Source of the DNA: an uncultured SAR86 cluster bacterium
GTDB lineage: Bacteria > Pseudomonadota > Gammaproteobacteria > Magnimaribacterales > Magnimaribacteraceae
Reading direction: 5' to 3'
DNA: 64,000 bases
NCBI GenBank assembly: GCA_902514295.1
Contig: CABXQE010000004.1
Location: 1 to 64,000 of the forward strand
This document shows positions 45,196 through 53,077 of the stretch, piece after piece. A program made the translations under genes and the position numbers. The notes under the pieces were generated by a model. It did not search any database. It saw nothing but the letters and a program-made list of their open reading frames with translations, and was not told the DNA's origin. Within the stretch, counting starts at the first letter, position 1. Every line of letters begins with the position of its first letter.

Positions 45196-45404
45196 TTAAA
45201 GAAGTACTTCGTCACCTTTTTTTGTACACACATCAAATTCGTTATTTTTTAATTCATCATCTTGTTTTGTTGATAAGAAGTATTTAATTAATTCTTTTAT
45301 TTCGTTGGGTTTAGTTTTTTATCCAGCCACGGATTAATCAGTACACCAAAACCATCTTCCTCAATAAACCAAGTTTTATAATCGTCTGCTTTTACAACTC
45401 TCAT
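45196..45404 (-). pseudogene. Frameshifted mini-gene after pip (69-residue ancestor)
   Basis: On the minus strand an ATG at 45404, six bases after the pip stop, opens MRVVKADDYKTWFIEEDGFG VLINPWLDKK-type sequence that stops at 45297. The -1/+2 frame continues with a matching PNEIKELIKYFLSTKQDDEL...KKGDEVLL and stops at 45196. One A missing from an A6 run would account for it: restoring A7 yields a smooth 69-residue protein. The N-terminal part resembles the beginning of metallo-beta-lactamase-like hydrolases, tentatively. It may be real decay, a programmed shift, or a homopolymer sequencing error. Confidence 0.55.
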
Positions 45405-45410
45405 GGAGTT

Positions 45411-46382
45411 TTAAGATTTACGTTCTTTAGAGAATTTATTCGTAGCTTCTATTAATAGGTGTGTGATTTCCTTTTCAAATGCAGAGTGACCTGAAAAAGG
45501 AGCAATCTTTAAATCAGCCTCGGGCCACCTTGAATGTAATTCGTAGGCTGTTGTGGGTGGGCAAACTACGTCATACCTACCCTGGACAATTACGGTTGGG
45601 ATATCTCTAATTATGCCTATATTATCTAGAAGTTGGTTCTCATGCTCCAAGAAGCCTTTATTAACAAAGTAATGATTTTCAATTAGGGCAAAGGCTAGAG
45701 CGAATTCACTGTTCACTGAATCTTTCACAGCCTCTGGGTTATGATTAATAAAGCTAGTGGAAGCTTCCCATTTAGACCATGCCTTAGCAGCAGATAATTT
45801 TTTTTCTTCGTCTTTTCCATTAAATATATGCCTATATGCCTCAATGAGATCGTGTCTCTTATCTTCAGGAATTTCTTTTATAAAACCTTGCCAAGCTTCA
45901 GGGTATATTTCACTTGCTCCATATTGGTAAAACCATTGAAGTTCTTTTTGCCTTAGCATGAAGATTCCTCTGAGAACGAGTTCCGTAACTCTGTCTGGGT
46001 GACTCTGGGCATAAGCAAGAGCGAGTGTACTACCCCAAGAACCTCCAAATACAAGCCATTTCTTAATATCCAATTCTTTTCTAATTGATTCCACATCTTC
46101 AACAAGATGCCAAGTAGTATTATCTTCTAAACAAGTATGAGGTATGCTTTTACCACAGCCCCTTTGATCAAAAAGGATGATCCTGTATCTTTTTGGATCA
46201 AAAAATCTCCTTGATAGTTTTCCTGCTCCTCCTCCAGGCCCACCGTGAAGGAAAATGGCTGGTTTACCCTTAGGGTTGCCACATTGCTCATAGTAAATGC
46301 TATGCATTCCTTTTTCTAAATAGCCACTATCAAAAGGTTCAATTTGAGGAAATAGTTTTTTCGTTTTATTTAAAAATTTCAT
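45411..46382 (-). CDS. pip: Proline iminopeptidase
   Basis: 323-residue alpha/beta hydrolase removing N-terminal proline from peptides. HGGPGGGAGKLSRRFFDPKRYRIILFDQRGCGKS (long, key residues HGGPG and DQRGCGKS), nucleophile GGSWGSTLALAYAQ, acid residue in GRYDVVCP and His in SGHSAF form the catalytic set. Length agrees with the family. The following mini-ORF begins six bases after its stop. Its leader faces a 204-base gap that holds the SAM-II riboswitch of the divergent methyltransferase gene. Confidence 0.94.
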   Translation of the reverse strand: MKFLNKTKKLFPQIEPFDSGYLEKGMHSIYYEQCGNPKGKPAIFLHGGPGGGAGKLSRRFFDPKRYRIILFDQRGCGKSIPHTCLEDNTTWHLVEDVESIRKELDIKKWLVFGGSWGSTLALAYAQSHPDRVTELVLRGIFMLRQKELQWFYQYGASEIYPEAWQGFIKEIPEDKRHDLIEAYRHIFNGKDEEKKLSAAKAWSKWEASTSFINHNPEAVKDSVNSEFALAFALIENHYFVNKGFLEHENQLLDNIGIIRDIPTVIVQGRYDVVCPPTTAYELHSRWPEADLKIAPFSGHSAFEKEITHLLIEATNKFSKERKS

Positions 46383-46454
46383 AATGTAATTTTGATATAA
46401 AAAGTTATTAACCTATAAAGCCCTTTACATACATTTATTATTCTATTTTAATAC

Positions 46455-46508
46455 AAGAGTCGGGATTTGGTCCTATTGCAACGACTTTTAAAGAAAAGCT
46501 AAAACGGA
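46455..46508 (+). promoter_or_regulatory. SAM-II riboswitch aptamer ahead of the homocysteine methyltransferase
   Basis: Stem AGUCG (46458-46462) / CGACU (46482-46486), extendable to about eight pairs, closes a loop containing GGGAUUUGGUCCUAUUGCAA, followed by an A-rich strand AAAGAAAAGCUAAAACGG. Stem position, GAUUU, UAUUGCAA and AGCUAAAA match the known SAM-II consensus closely, and the UCC/GGA pseudoknot pairing is possible. A SAM-II element ahead of a betaine-homocysteine methyltransferase gene is known from marine SAR11 bacteria, where it is followed by a second aptamer; no second aptamer is clear here. Confidence 0.85.
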
Positions 46509-46535
46509 AACAGGAATTCCGGGGTTTAACTAAAG

Positions 46536-46567
46536 CTAAGAAGGTCATCTTAATGATGATCTATTCT
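46536..46567 (+). other. Hairpin between riboswitch and start codon
   Basis: AAGAAGGUCAUC UUAAU GAUGAUCUAUUCUU can form about a 12-bp stem with a UA bulge. It lies after the SAM-II aptamer and before the AGAGGA ribosome site. No U-tract follows, so it is not a classic terminator; it may be part of the expression switch. Confidence 0.45.
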
Positions 46568-46586
46568 TAAAAGAGGATAAAGAAAA

Positions 46587-47645
46587 ATGAAAAGAACATT
46601 AATAGAAAGATTGGATCAAGGCCCTGTAATTTGTGCTGAAGGTTTCTTGTTCGAAGTTGAAAAAAGAGGTTATTTGGCATCTGGAGAATTTGTCCCAATG
46701 GTTTCTTTAGAACATCCTGAAGCTCTTGAAAATTTACATAAAGATTTTCAACATGCTGGTTCAGATATTGTTGAGGCTTTTACTTACAACGGTCACAGAG
46801 AAAAAATGCGTGTAATCGGGAAAGAGGAACTCCTAGAGCCACTTAATAGAGCAGCCCTTAAGATAGCAAAGAAAGTTGCTGACAATCCTGTGGATGGAGG
46901 AGAGCCAAATTTAATGGCAGGAAATATTTCGAATTCAAATATATGGAAAGAGGGTGACAATGAATCAAAAATAGAAGTCCATAGAATGTTTAGTGAGATG
47001 GTTGAGTGGGCGGTCGACGAAGGAGCAGACATATTAATTGGCGAAACCTTTTATTACGCTGAAGAAGCATATACAGCTTTAGATATTATTCAAAAGGCTG
47101 GATTACCATCGGTAATCACAATTGCTCCTATGGGTGTAAATTCAATGATGGATGGAGTTTCTGTTTTAGATACGATGAAAGAATTAGAACAAAGAGGAGC
47201 TGATGTGGTCGGCATGAATTGTTTTAGAGGTCCTGAAACCATGATGCCTTATCTTAGAGAAGCAAGAAAAATTCTTAAATGTCATATGGCTGCTCTTCCA
47301 ATACCGTATAGGACTTCAGAAGAAAACCCAACCTTCTTTAATTTACCTGACGATAGTTCTTGTACTTGTCCCGCTCCACATGGAAGAACTTTTCCTACAG
47401 CTTTAGACCCGCTTTATTGTAATAGATATGAGATCCAAGAATTTGGAAAAGAGGCTTCTAAATTAGGGATAAACTATCTAGGAGTTTGTTGTGGTGCAAC
47501 ACCTATGCATATAAGAGAAGTTGCTGAAGCAGCAGGTTTAACAGTCCCAGCAAGTAAATATAGAGAAAAAATGGAAAATCATTTTATGTACGGTTCTAAT
47601 GAAAGAACGGCAGAACATATGCAGGATTTTGGAGACAAAGCTTAG
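46587..47645 (+). CDS. Betaine-homocysteine S-methyltransferase-like enzyme
   Basis: 352-residue zinc methyltransferase of the homocysteine S-methyltransferase family, converting homocysteine to methionine with a methyl donor such as betaine. EGFLFEVEKRGYL near the start, DIVEAFTYNGHREKM and ADILIGETFYYAEEAYTALD follow the BHMT barrel. Zinc ligands: NCFRGPE and the paired cysteines in GVCCGATPMHIREVAEAAG. The SAM-II leader suggests methionine-repressed expression, in parallel with metX. A gamma-type cobalamin-independent MetE/MetH role is not implied. The gene ends 11 bases before the displaced tRNA-Phe fragment. Confidence 0.9.
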   Translation: MKRTLIERLDQGPVICAEGFLFEVEKRGYLASGEFVPMVSLEHPEALENLHKDFQHAGSDIVEAFTYNGHREKMRVIGKEELLEPLNRAALKIAKKVADNPVDGGEPNLMAGNISNSNIWKEGDNESKIEVHRMFSEMVEWAVDEGADILIGETFYYAEEAYTALDIIQKAGLPSVITIAPMGVNSMMDGVSVLDTMKELEQRGADVVGMNCFRGPETMMPYLREARKILKCHMAALPIPYRTSEENPTFFNLPDDSSCTCPAPHGRTFPTALDPLYCNRYEIQEFGKEASKLGINYLGVCCGATPMHIREVAEAAGLTVPASKYREKMENHFMYGSNERTAEHMQDFGDKA

Positions 47646-47656
47646 AAGGGGAAACT

Positions 47657-47682
47657 AACCACCGACACAAGGATTTTCAGTC
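47657..47682 (-). repeat. Displaced tRNA-Phe 3' segment (26-bp direct repeat)
   Basis: The 26 bases AACCACCGACACAAGGATTT...CAGTC are identical to 48870-48895 inside tRNA-Phe (anticodon loop through T-loop). The next bases (T-arm side) match the tRNA partially (about 9 of 13), as if decayed. The stop codon of the PhyH gene at 47677 lies inside the repeat. It brackets a 1.2-kb segment with the intact tRNA, as after integration at a tRNA gene. Confidence 0.85.
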
Positions 47683-48480
47683 ATCTTGCAGAAAGAAGTG
47701 TTTTGGATTTATCGAGAATCCTAATCCGCCATAAGCTCTATAGCCAATTAGTTCAGCAAGATCCTTAGGAAGTTTTTTTACGTCTTCTGAAGGTACGTCT
47801 AGATATTGATTTTCTTCCTGACGCAACCAACCTAGAGAGTAACTAAGAATGACTCCATATCTCCAGTCATTAGAAACATTAGCTCCTGCACCGTGCAGAG
47901 TTCCTCCCAACCAATACAAGACTGACCCTGCAGGCATTTCTGCCGGTAGTATCTCTTCATCTTTCGGCTTTCTATCTTTCTCCCATGTGTGACTACCTGG
48001 TACAAGCAAGGTAGCTCCGTTGTCGGCACGAAAGTCAGTTATTGCCCACATACTTGCAACAATTAGATTCGGTCGCGGAACATCAAAAAATGGGAATGGG
48101 TCTTCCTCTCTATGCAATATTTGTTTTCGGGAACCAGGACCAACTTCCACAGCGGCACTTACATGGAGTTGATAACCGCAGTTTGAGTTAGGTAATAAAA
48201 AATGGTCACAAATGTCCGTAGACATTTTATCGATTGCTAGTTTTCCAGTAGTTTCAGATAAAGCGACCAAGGCGCTCATTCGTTTAGTATTTCCTGGATA
48301 GAAGGCCTCAGGATCATCAACTTCTGCAGGGGACGTTTCCATCGCTGGTTCTAGCTCTGTTTTAACTTTCTCTCTCGTATCTTCGGATATGGCATTTTGT
48401 ACAACTAAACAACCGGATTCTGAAAGACTTTCTATTTTATCCTGAGTTTTATCAGTTATATCTAAGATAGGTATTTCCAT
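47677..48480 (-). CDS. Phytanoyl-CoA dioxygenase (PhyH) family protein 3 with HXE motif
   Basis: 267-residue Fe(II)/2-oxoglutarate oxygenase-like protein. The first ligand motif is HRE (KQILHREEDPFPF) where the relatives at 42115 and 44263 have HQD and HRD; the distal His (TLHGAGANVSND) and Arg (WRYGVILSYSLGW) are kept. Asp-to-Glu exchange keeps a carboxylate ligand but could change activity. Relative to protein 2 it shares LVPGSH, QEENQYL and ELIGY segments. It fills most of the small segment between tRNA-Phe and its displaced 3' copy, and its stop codon TGA is formed by the repeat. Confidence 0.9.
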   Translation of the reverse strand: MEIPILDITDKTQDKIESLSESGCLVVQNAISEDTREKVKTELEPAMETSPAEVDDPEAFYPGNTKRMSALVALSETTGKLAIDKMSTDICDHFLLPNSNCGYQLHVSAAVEVGPGSRKQILHREEDPFPFFDVPRPNLIVASMWAITDFRADNGATLLVPGSHTWEKDRKPKDEEILPAEMPAGSVLYWLGGTLHGAGANVSNDWRYGVILSYSLGWLRQEENQYLDVPSEDVKKLPKDLAELIGYRAYGGLGFSINPKHFFLQDD

Positions 48481-48567
48481 GTTTACTATTTGAAGTTTTG
48501 ACTTAACGTCAGGCTACAGAGTAATCTGTAAGTTAGCAATATTAAAAGATTAACTTGGAGGAGATTT

Positions 48568-48828
48568 ATGAGATATATTATTTTAATATCAGTTCTAATC
48601 ACTTCTTTATCAGTTTCATCAGCTGCTAGATGGGAAGATAAAGGATGTGGAAGAATAGAAGCAGGAGTAGGGCAACTTATAGCTGCCAGTGAAAGCATGA
48701 GAGGTCTTTCTGAGGGCGCGGGTAAAGATGGTGACTCAGGAGCAGAGAAAGAATTAAGGGAAATGCAGCTTTTCTTTCTTGAGTCCGCCGGGCATTGGTC
48801 AACCATATACTCTTCATTTTGTAAGTAA
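48568..48828 (+). CDS. Small secreted protein (86 residues)
   Basis: I do not recognise this protein. A strong GGAGGAG site precedes the ATG. A signal peptide (MRYIILISVLITSLSVSSAA) is followed by a short mature part of about 66 residues with two cysteines (near residues 27 and 85) that might form a disulfide, rich in Gly, Ser and Glu. It lies between the divergent PhyH gene and tRNA-Phe, inside the tRNA-bracketed segment. The good ribosome site and export signal support a real gene. Confidence 0.75.
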   Translation: MRYIILISVLITSLSVSSAARWEDKGCGRIEAGVGQLIAASESMRGLSEGAGKDGDSGAEKELREMQLFFLESAGHWSTIYSSFCK

Positions 48829-48848
48829 AAAACAAAAGGGCTGTTAAG

Positions 48849-48924
48849 TGGTGCCCAGAGGTGGAATCGAACCACCGACACAAGGATTTTCAGTCCTTTG
48901 CTCTACCGACTGAGCTATCTGGGC
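48849..48924 (-). tRNA. tRNA-Phe (GAA)
   Basis: 76 bases including encoded CCA. Acceptor stem GCCCAGA/TCTGGGC, D-arm, anticodon arm GGACTGAAAATCC with anticodon GAA, and T-arm GGTTCGATTCC fold as normal. Its 3' half is duplicated at 47657-47682. The small secreted-protein gene (stop near 48828) is convergent from the other side. Confidence 0.98.
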
Positions 48925-48973
48925 CATAAGGTTTGAGGATTGTATACAAATAATTGAAACAAAAGAATAGGTT

Positions 48974-49243
48974 TTATTCAGGCGGTCTATAGCCACTAGG
49001 TTTTGCATAGTCCTCACCTGATAAAAATAATTCCATTTGTTTATTCAACCAATTCCTCGATTCTCTATCTGCTAGATTTAGTTGTCCTTCGTTTATTAAC
49101 ATCTTTTGATGTTCTAACCATTCATCCCATGCCTTTTGAGAGACGTTATTAAATAGGTCTTCTCCTTTAGGGCCGGGAAAAGGAGGTTTTTTCATTCCGT
49201 CTAATTCTTCTTTATACTTTCTACAGGTTACTTTTTTAGGCAT
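48974..49243 (-). CDS. yggX: Probable Fe(2+)-trafficking protein YggX
   Basis: 89-residue cytosolic protein that protects iron-sulfur clusters against oxidants. The single conserved Cys7 lies in VTCRKYKEEL, followed by MKKPPFPGPKGEDLFNNVSQKAWDEWL and LNLADRESRNWLNKQMELFLSGEDYAKPSGYRPP, which is the family pattern. It abuts mutY (start 49243/49244) on the same strand, the usual mutY-yggX pairing. Confidence 0.95.
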   Translation of the reverse strand: MPKKVTCRKYKEELDGMKKPPFPGPKGEDLFNNVSQKAWDEWLEHQKMLINEGQLNLADRESRNWLNKQMELFLSGEDYAKPSGYRPPE

Positions 49244-50281
49244 TTATATAACTTTCTCGATTATTTTAGCTACAGGAGCTGGCGTTCCTACTGATTTTAA
49301 ATCATTTACATTAAACCACATTTGATTATTTCCTAGTTTTTTTGAAAAGTCAGATTCAAATTTTAAAATGAGACTGTCAATATCTAAGTTGTAGTGGCTA
49401 AAGCTATGTTTGATTTTTAGTTTATCTTTTGAAATTAGATCGGATTCTTTCATTAGGTTCTTAGAATAATCGTCTCTCAGTTCAGTTTCTTCAAATTCTA
49501 AGAAAGTCCAAAGACCACGCCAAACACCTTTTTTATCTTTTTGCTGTAACGCAAATCTACCTTCTTGATCCACGGCCACTAGCCAGTAGAGAGTCTTTTG
49601 AGGCTTTTCTTTTCTCTTCATTTTTGCTGGTATTGATTCCGTTAGGGCATATTTATTAGCTAGACAATGTTTGCTCTGTGGGCACGAGAAGCAAGTTGGA
49701 TTTTTTTTCTTACAAACAAGAGCACCTAAATCCATTATGGCTTGCGTATGAATATTGAAATTGGATTTTGGTAATACCTTTTCAGCTAATAACCATAACT
49801 CTTTTTGAGTTGATGATTTAGATAAGTTTTCCTCAATTTTGAAATATCTAGATAAAACTCTCTTAACATTTCCATCTAAAATAGGAGCTTTTAGCCCATA
49901 ACCTATTGATCGGATTGCTCCAGCTGTAGACCTACCTATCCCGGGTAAAGAGACTAATTCCTCTATCGACTTTGGAAGTTTAGATTTAAATTCAGTTTTA
50001 ATTAATTTTGCAGATTTAAGAATATTCCTGGCTCTTGAGTAGTAGCCTAGTCCTGACCAGTAACTCAATACCTCATCTTCTGTGGAGTTTGCTAACGAAT
50101 CTACATTAGGGAATCTCTGAATGAATTTTAAGAAAAAGGGTGTTGCAGTAGAAACTTGCGTTTGCTGTAACATAATTTCTGAAATCCAGACCTTGTAAGG
50201 AGTAATATTTTGCTGCCAAGGTAAGTCTTTTCTTCCTTCGTCTTTGTGCCAATCAAGGAGCCTTTTGCTGAATGCAGACAT
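49244..50281 (-). CDS. mutY: A/G-specific adenine glycosylase MutY
   Basis: 345-residue base-excision enzyme removing A opposite 8-oxoG. The helix-hairpin-helix segment [21 protein letters not shown] leads to the catalytic Asp in [11 protein letters not shown]; the catalytic Glu lies in [12 protein letters not shown]. An iron-sulfur cluster motif C-X6-C-X2-C-X5-C ([17 protein letters not shown]) and a C-terminal Nudix-like domain ([21 protein letters not shown]) complete the enzyme. Its start is 82 bases from hisB. Confidence 0.96.
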   Translation of the reverse strand: MSAFSKRLLDWHKDEGRKDLPWQQNITPYKVWISEIMLQQTQVSTATPFFLKFIQRFPNVDSLANSTEDEVLSYWSGLGYYSRARNILKSAKLIKTEFKSKLPKSIEELVSLPGIGRSTAGAIRSIGYGLKAPILDGNVKRVLSRYFKIEENLSKSSTQKELWLLAEKVLPKSNFNIHTQAIMDLGALVCKKKNPTCFSCPQSKHCLANKYALTESIPAKMKRKEKPQKTLYWLVAVDQEGRFALQQKDKKGVWRGLWTFLEFEETELRDDYSKNLMKESDLISKDKLKIKHSFSHYNLDIDSLILKFESDFSKKLGNNQMWFNVNDLKSVGTPAPVAKIIEKVI

Positions 50282-50362
50282 AGAAATTATTATGCTTCTT
50301 CTAGCTTAGATGAACAAGTTAACTATATTGGATATAATGCGCGCCCTAAATTGATATACGTA

Positions 50363-50950
50363 ATGAGAGAAGCAAAAGTAAATAGAGGCACTTCAGAAAC
50401 TGAAGTGAATGTTGAATTAAATCTAGATGGAACTGGAAAGACCGATCTTTCTACAGGTTTACCTTTTCTAGAGCACATGCTTGACCAGATTGGTCGACAT
50501 GGCATGGTCGACCTAAAAGTTACAGCAAAAGGTGATTTACATATCGATGATCACCACACTATCGAAGATATAGGAATAACTTTAGGCGAAGCTTTAAATA
50601 AGGCCGTAGGAGATAAAAAGGGGATTAAAAGGTATGGCCATTCTTACGTGCCACTTGATGAGGCTCTTTCTAGAGTAGTTTTAGACTTCTCTGGAAGACC
50701 TGGATTACACATGAAAGTAGATTTTGTTAAGGATACTGTTGGAGGCATAGACGTGAACATGTTTGAGCATTTCTTTCAGTCTTTATGTAATCATGCTTTT
50801 TTAACTCTACATATAGAAAACTTTACAGGAGACAATACTCATCATCAGATTGAAACAATTTTTAAAGCATTTGGAAGGGCTTTACGCATGGCTTTAGAGA
50901 TTGATTCAAGACAAGGCGATGAAATTCCTTCTACCAAAGGTTCTTTATAA
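50363..50950 (+). CDS. hisB: Imidazoleglycerol-phosphate dehydratase HisB
   Basis: 195 residues from ATG 50363 ([19 protein letters not shown]), the canonical single-function IGPD N-terminus. An upstream in-frame ATG at 50246 would add residues overlapping mutY and is rejected. Metal-binding [14 protein letters not shown] and the later [15 protein letters not shown] are clear, as is [14 protein letters not shown]. No fused phosphatase domain exists. It begins a hisB-hisH-hisA-hisF block for histidine synthesis. Confidence 0.95.
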   Translation: MREAKVNRGTSETEVNVELNLDGTGKTDLSTGLPFLEHMLDQIGRHGMVDLKVTAKGDLHIDDHHTIEDIGITLGEALNKAVGDKKGIKRYGHSYVPLDEALSRVVLDFSGRPGLHMKVDFVKDTVGGIDVNMFEHFFQSLCNHAFLTLHIENFTGDNTHHQIETIFKAFGRALRMALEIDSRQGDEIPSTKGSL

Positions 50951-50968
50951 CAACTTCCTATAGAAAAT

Positions 50969-51580
50969 ATGACCAAGATAGCTGTAATTGATTATGGCAT
51001 GGGAAATTTGCACTCAGTTAGCAAAGCCTTAGAAGAAGTTGCCACTACTGAAGAAATTATAGTTACCTCTGATCCTGAGACTATTAAGAGAGCAGATAAA
51101 ATAGTCCTACCTGGAGTTGGCGCTATTAAAGATTGCCTAGAGGCCTTTTCTGATGATTTAAGAAGTGTGACTTTAGAGCTAATTAGAGATAAACCCACTT
51201 TGGCCATATGTGTCGGAATGCAAATGTTGCTAGAGAGTAGCGAAGAGAACGGCGGAGTAAAGTGTTTGAATGTTCTTGATGGGAGAATAGTCAAAATACC
51301 TGCTTCAAAAGATATAAAGATTCCTCATATGGGGTGGAATAAAATTAATTTCTTATCAGATCATTTTTTATGGAGCAATATCCCTAACAATAGCTTTTTT
51401 TATTTCGTTCATAGTTATTGTTGTTTATCTTCTTGTGATGCCATTTCCGAAACTACTCACGGCGCTAATCTCATTTCTGCGTTGGGCAAAGACAATATCT
51501 TTGCTGTTCAATTTCACCCCGAGAAAAGCCAGAATCTTGGATTACAACTATACAAAAACTTTCTAGATTGGAGCGTTTAA
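50969..51580 (+). CDS. hisH: Imidazole glycerol phosphate synthase subunit HisH
   Basis: 203-residue glutamine amidotransferase supplying ammonia to HisF. Catalytic Cys in LAICVGMQMLLE, His-Glu in AVQFHPEKSQN, oxyanion PGVGAIKDC. DYGMGNLHSV near the start is standard. It lies 18 bases after hisB and four bases before hisA. Confidence 0.96.
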   Translation: MTKIAVIDYGMGNLHSVSKALEEVATTEEIIVTSDPETIKRADKIVLPGVGAIKDCLEAFSDDLRSVTLELIRDKPTLAICVGMQMLLESSEENGGVKCLNVLDGRIVKIPASKDIKIPHMGWNKINFLSDHFLWSNIPNNSFFYFVHSYCCLSSCDAISETTHGANLISALGKDNIFAVQFHPEKSQNLGLQLYKNFLDWSV

Positions 51581-51584
51581 GGTC

Positions 51585-52313
51585 ATGATTGTAATACCTG
51601 CAATTGATTTAAAAGATGGGAAATGTGTTCGTCTTAAAGAAGGGAAAATGGATGAAGTAACTATTTTTTCTGATGATCCTCTTCAAACTTCCTCAGCCTG
51701 GTTCTCACAAGGAGCGGAACTTCTTCATATAGTTGATCTGGACGGTGCCGTACTAGGGAAACCAATAAATGATGAAATAATCTTGTCTATTGCCAAAGAA
51801 TTCTCTAATAAGAAAATACAGGTAGGAGGAGGGATTAGAGACTATTCTTCAGCTACCCACTACATAGAGAATGGTATTTCAAAAGTCATAATGGGAACCG
51901 CTGCAGTGAAAGATCCAGAAATGTTAAGAGAATTCTGTAATGAATACCCGGGAAAATTAATCTTAGGTGTCGATAGTTTAGATGGTTATGTGAAGACAGA
52001 CGGATGGATTCAATCCAGCAAGTTAAGACCTGAAGAATTAGTTAAAAATTTTGAAGATATTAAACTTGCAGGACTCATTTACACGGATATCTCAAGAGAC
52101 GGGATGATGTCTGGACCCAATATTGAAGCCACTTTATCTTTATCTAATAAAACTGATTTACCTGTTATAGCTTCAGGAGGAGTATCCAGCTTAGATCACA
52201 TTAAAGAATTATCATCTTCTTCCAGAATTAATGGAGTTATTTGTGGAAGGGCCTTGTATGAAGAAGAATTCACTTTAAAAGAAGCCATGAATGCGGCCAA
52301 TCAACCCTCATGA
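51585..52313 (+). CDS. hisA: 1-(5-phosphoribosyl)-5-[(5-phosphoribosylamino)methylideneamino]imidazole-4-carboxamide isomerase HisA
   Basis: 242-residue TIM-barrel isomerase of histidine synthesis. Catalytic Asp near the start ([14 protein letters not shown]) and Asp in [16 protein letters not shown], with the phosphate loops GGGIRDY and ASGGVSS. Starts four bases after hisH and overlaps hisF by four bases. Confidence 0.96.
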   Translation: MIVIPAIDLKDGKCVRLKEGKMDEVTIFSDDPLQTSSAWFSQGAELLHIVDLDGAVLGKPINDEIILSIAKEFSNKKIQVGGGIRDYSSATHYIENGISKVIMGTAAVKDPEMLREFCNEYPGKLILGVDSLDGYVKTDGWIQSSKLRPEELVKNFEDIKLAGLIYTDISRDGMMSGPNIEATLSLSNKTDLPVIASGGVSSLDHIKELSSSSRINGVICGRALYEEEFTLKEAMNAANQPS

Positions 52314-53077
52314 CTGTAGCTAAAAGAATAATTCCCTGTCTCGACGTAGATAAAGGAAGGGTTGTTAAGGGAGTAAATTTTGTCAATATACAGGATGCAG
52401 GTGATCCTGTTGAGATAGCTAAGAGATACGACGATCAAGGGGCCGACGAATTAACTATGCTTGATATAACAGCAAGCAACGAGACCAGAGAAACTACTTA
52501 TAAAACTGTTGAAAGCATAGCTGGACAGGTTTTTATTCCTCTGACGGTTGGAGGAGGTGTTAGAACCACAAAAGATATTAAAAGGTTATTAAGATCAGGT
52601 GCAGATAAAGTAAGCATAAATACCGCAGCTGTAAACAATCCGGATTTTATAAAAGAAGCTGCGGATAAGTTTGGATCACAATGCATAGTAGTTGCAGTTG
52701 ATGCAAAGGCTACAGACGAAACATTTAGCTCGTGGGAAGTAGTAACTTATGGAGGCAGAGAAAGAACAGGAATAAATGTTATCGAGTGGGTGAATACCGT
52801 CAAAGAGTATGGAGCGGGAGAGATATTATTAACCAGCATGGACAGAGACGGAACCAAAGAAGGATTTGATAACAAGCTTACAAAATCTGTTTCTTCATCT
52901 GTTTCTATACCTATTATTGCTTCAGGAGGAGTGGGTACCCTGCAACATTTGGTTGACGGAATTAAGAAAGGCGGAGCAGAAGCAGTTTTAGCAGCCAGTA
53001 TTTTCCATTTTTCAGAATTCACCGTTCAAGAAGCTAAACAAGCCATGCTAGAATCGGGATTAGAAGTTAGGAATTAG
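52310..53077 (+). CDS. hisF: Imidazole glycerol phosphate synthase subunit HisF
   Basis: 255-residue TIM-barrel cyclase that, with HisH, forms IGP and AICAR. Catalytic Asp residues in [18 protein letters not shown] and [16 protein letters not shown]; phosphate loops [11 protein letters not shown] and ASGGVGT. Its start overlaps hisA by four bases, and its TAG shares four bases with the convergent gpmA stop. Confidence 0.97.
   Translation: MTVAKRIIPCLDVDKGRVVKGVNFVNIQDAGDPVEIAKRYDDQGADELTMLDITASNETRETTYKTVESIAGQVFIPLTVGGGVRTTKDIKRLLRSGADKVSINTAAVNNPDFIKEAADKFGSQCIVVAVDAKATDETFSSWEVVTYGGRERTGINVIEWVNTVKEYGAGEILLTSMDRDGTKEGFDNKLTKSVSSSVSIPIIASGGVGTLQHLVDGIKKGGAEAVLAASIFHFSEFTVQEAKQAMLESGLEVRN

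Noticed and set aside
46521-46545. Second tandem SAM aptamer before the homocysteine methyltransferase
   Set aside because: Only a 3'-like AGCUAAG piece is seen; the GAUUU...UUGC loop and closing stem of a second aptamer are missing.
48486-48881. Minus-strand ORF of 131 residues and a related 68-residue one
   Set aside because: They run across the tRNA-Phe gene and opposite the small secreted-protein gene, which has a better ribosome site and a signal peptide.
50246-50362. Longer N-terminus for HisB
   Set aside because: The added residues overlap the mutY start and do not resemble the family, while ATG 50363 gives the canonical HisB start.
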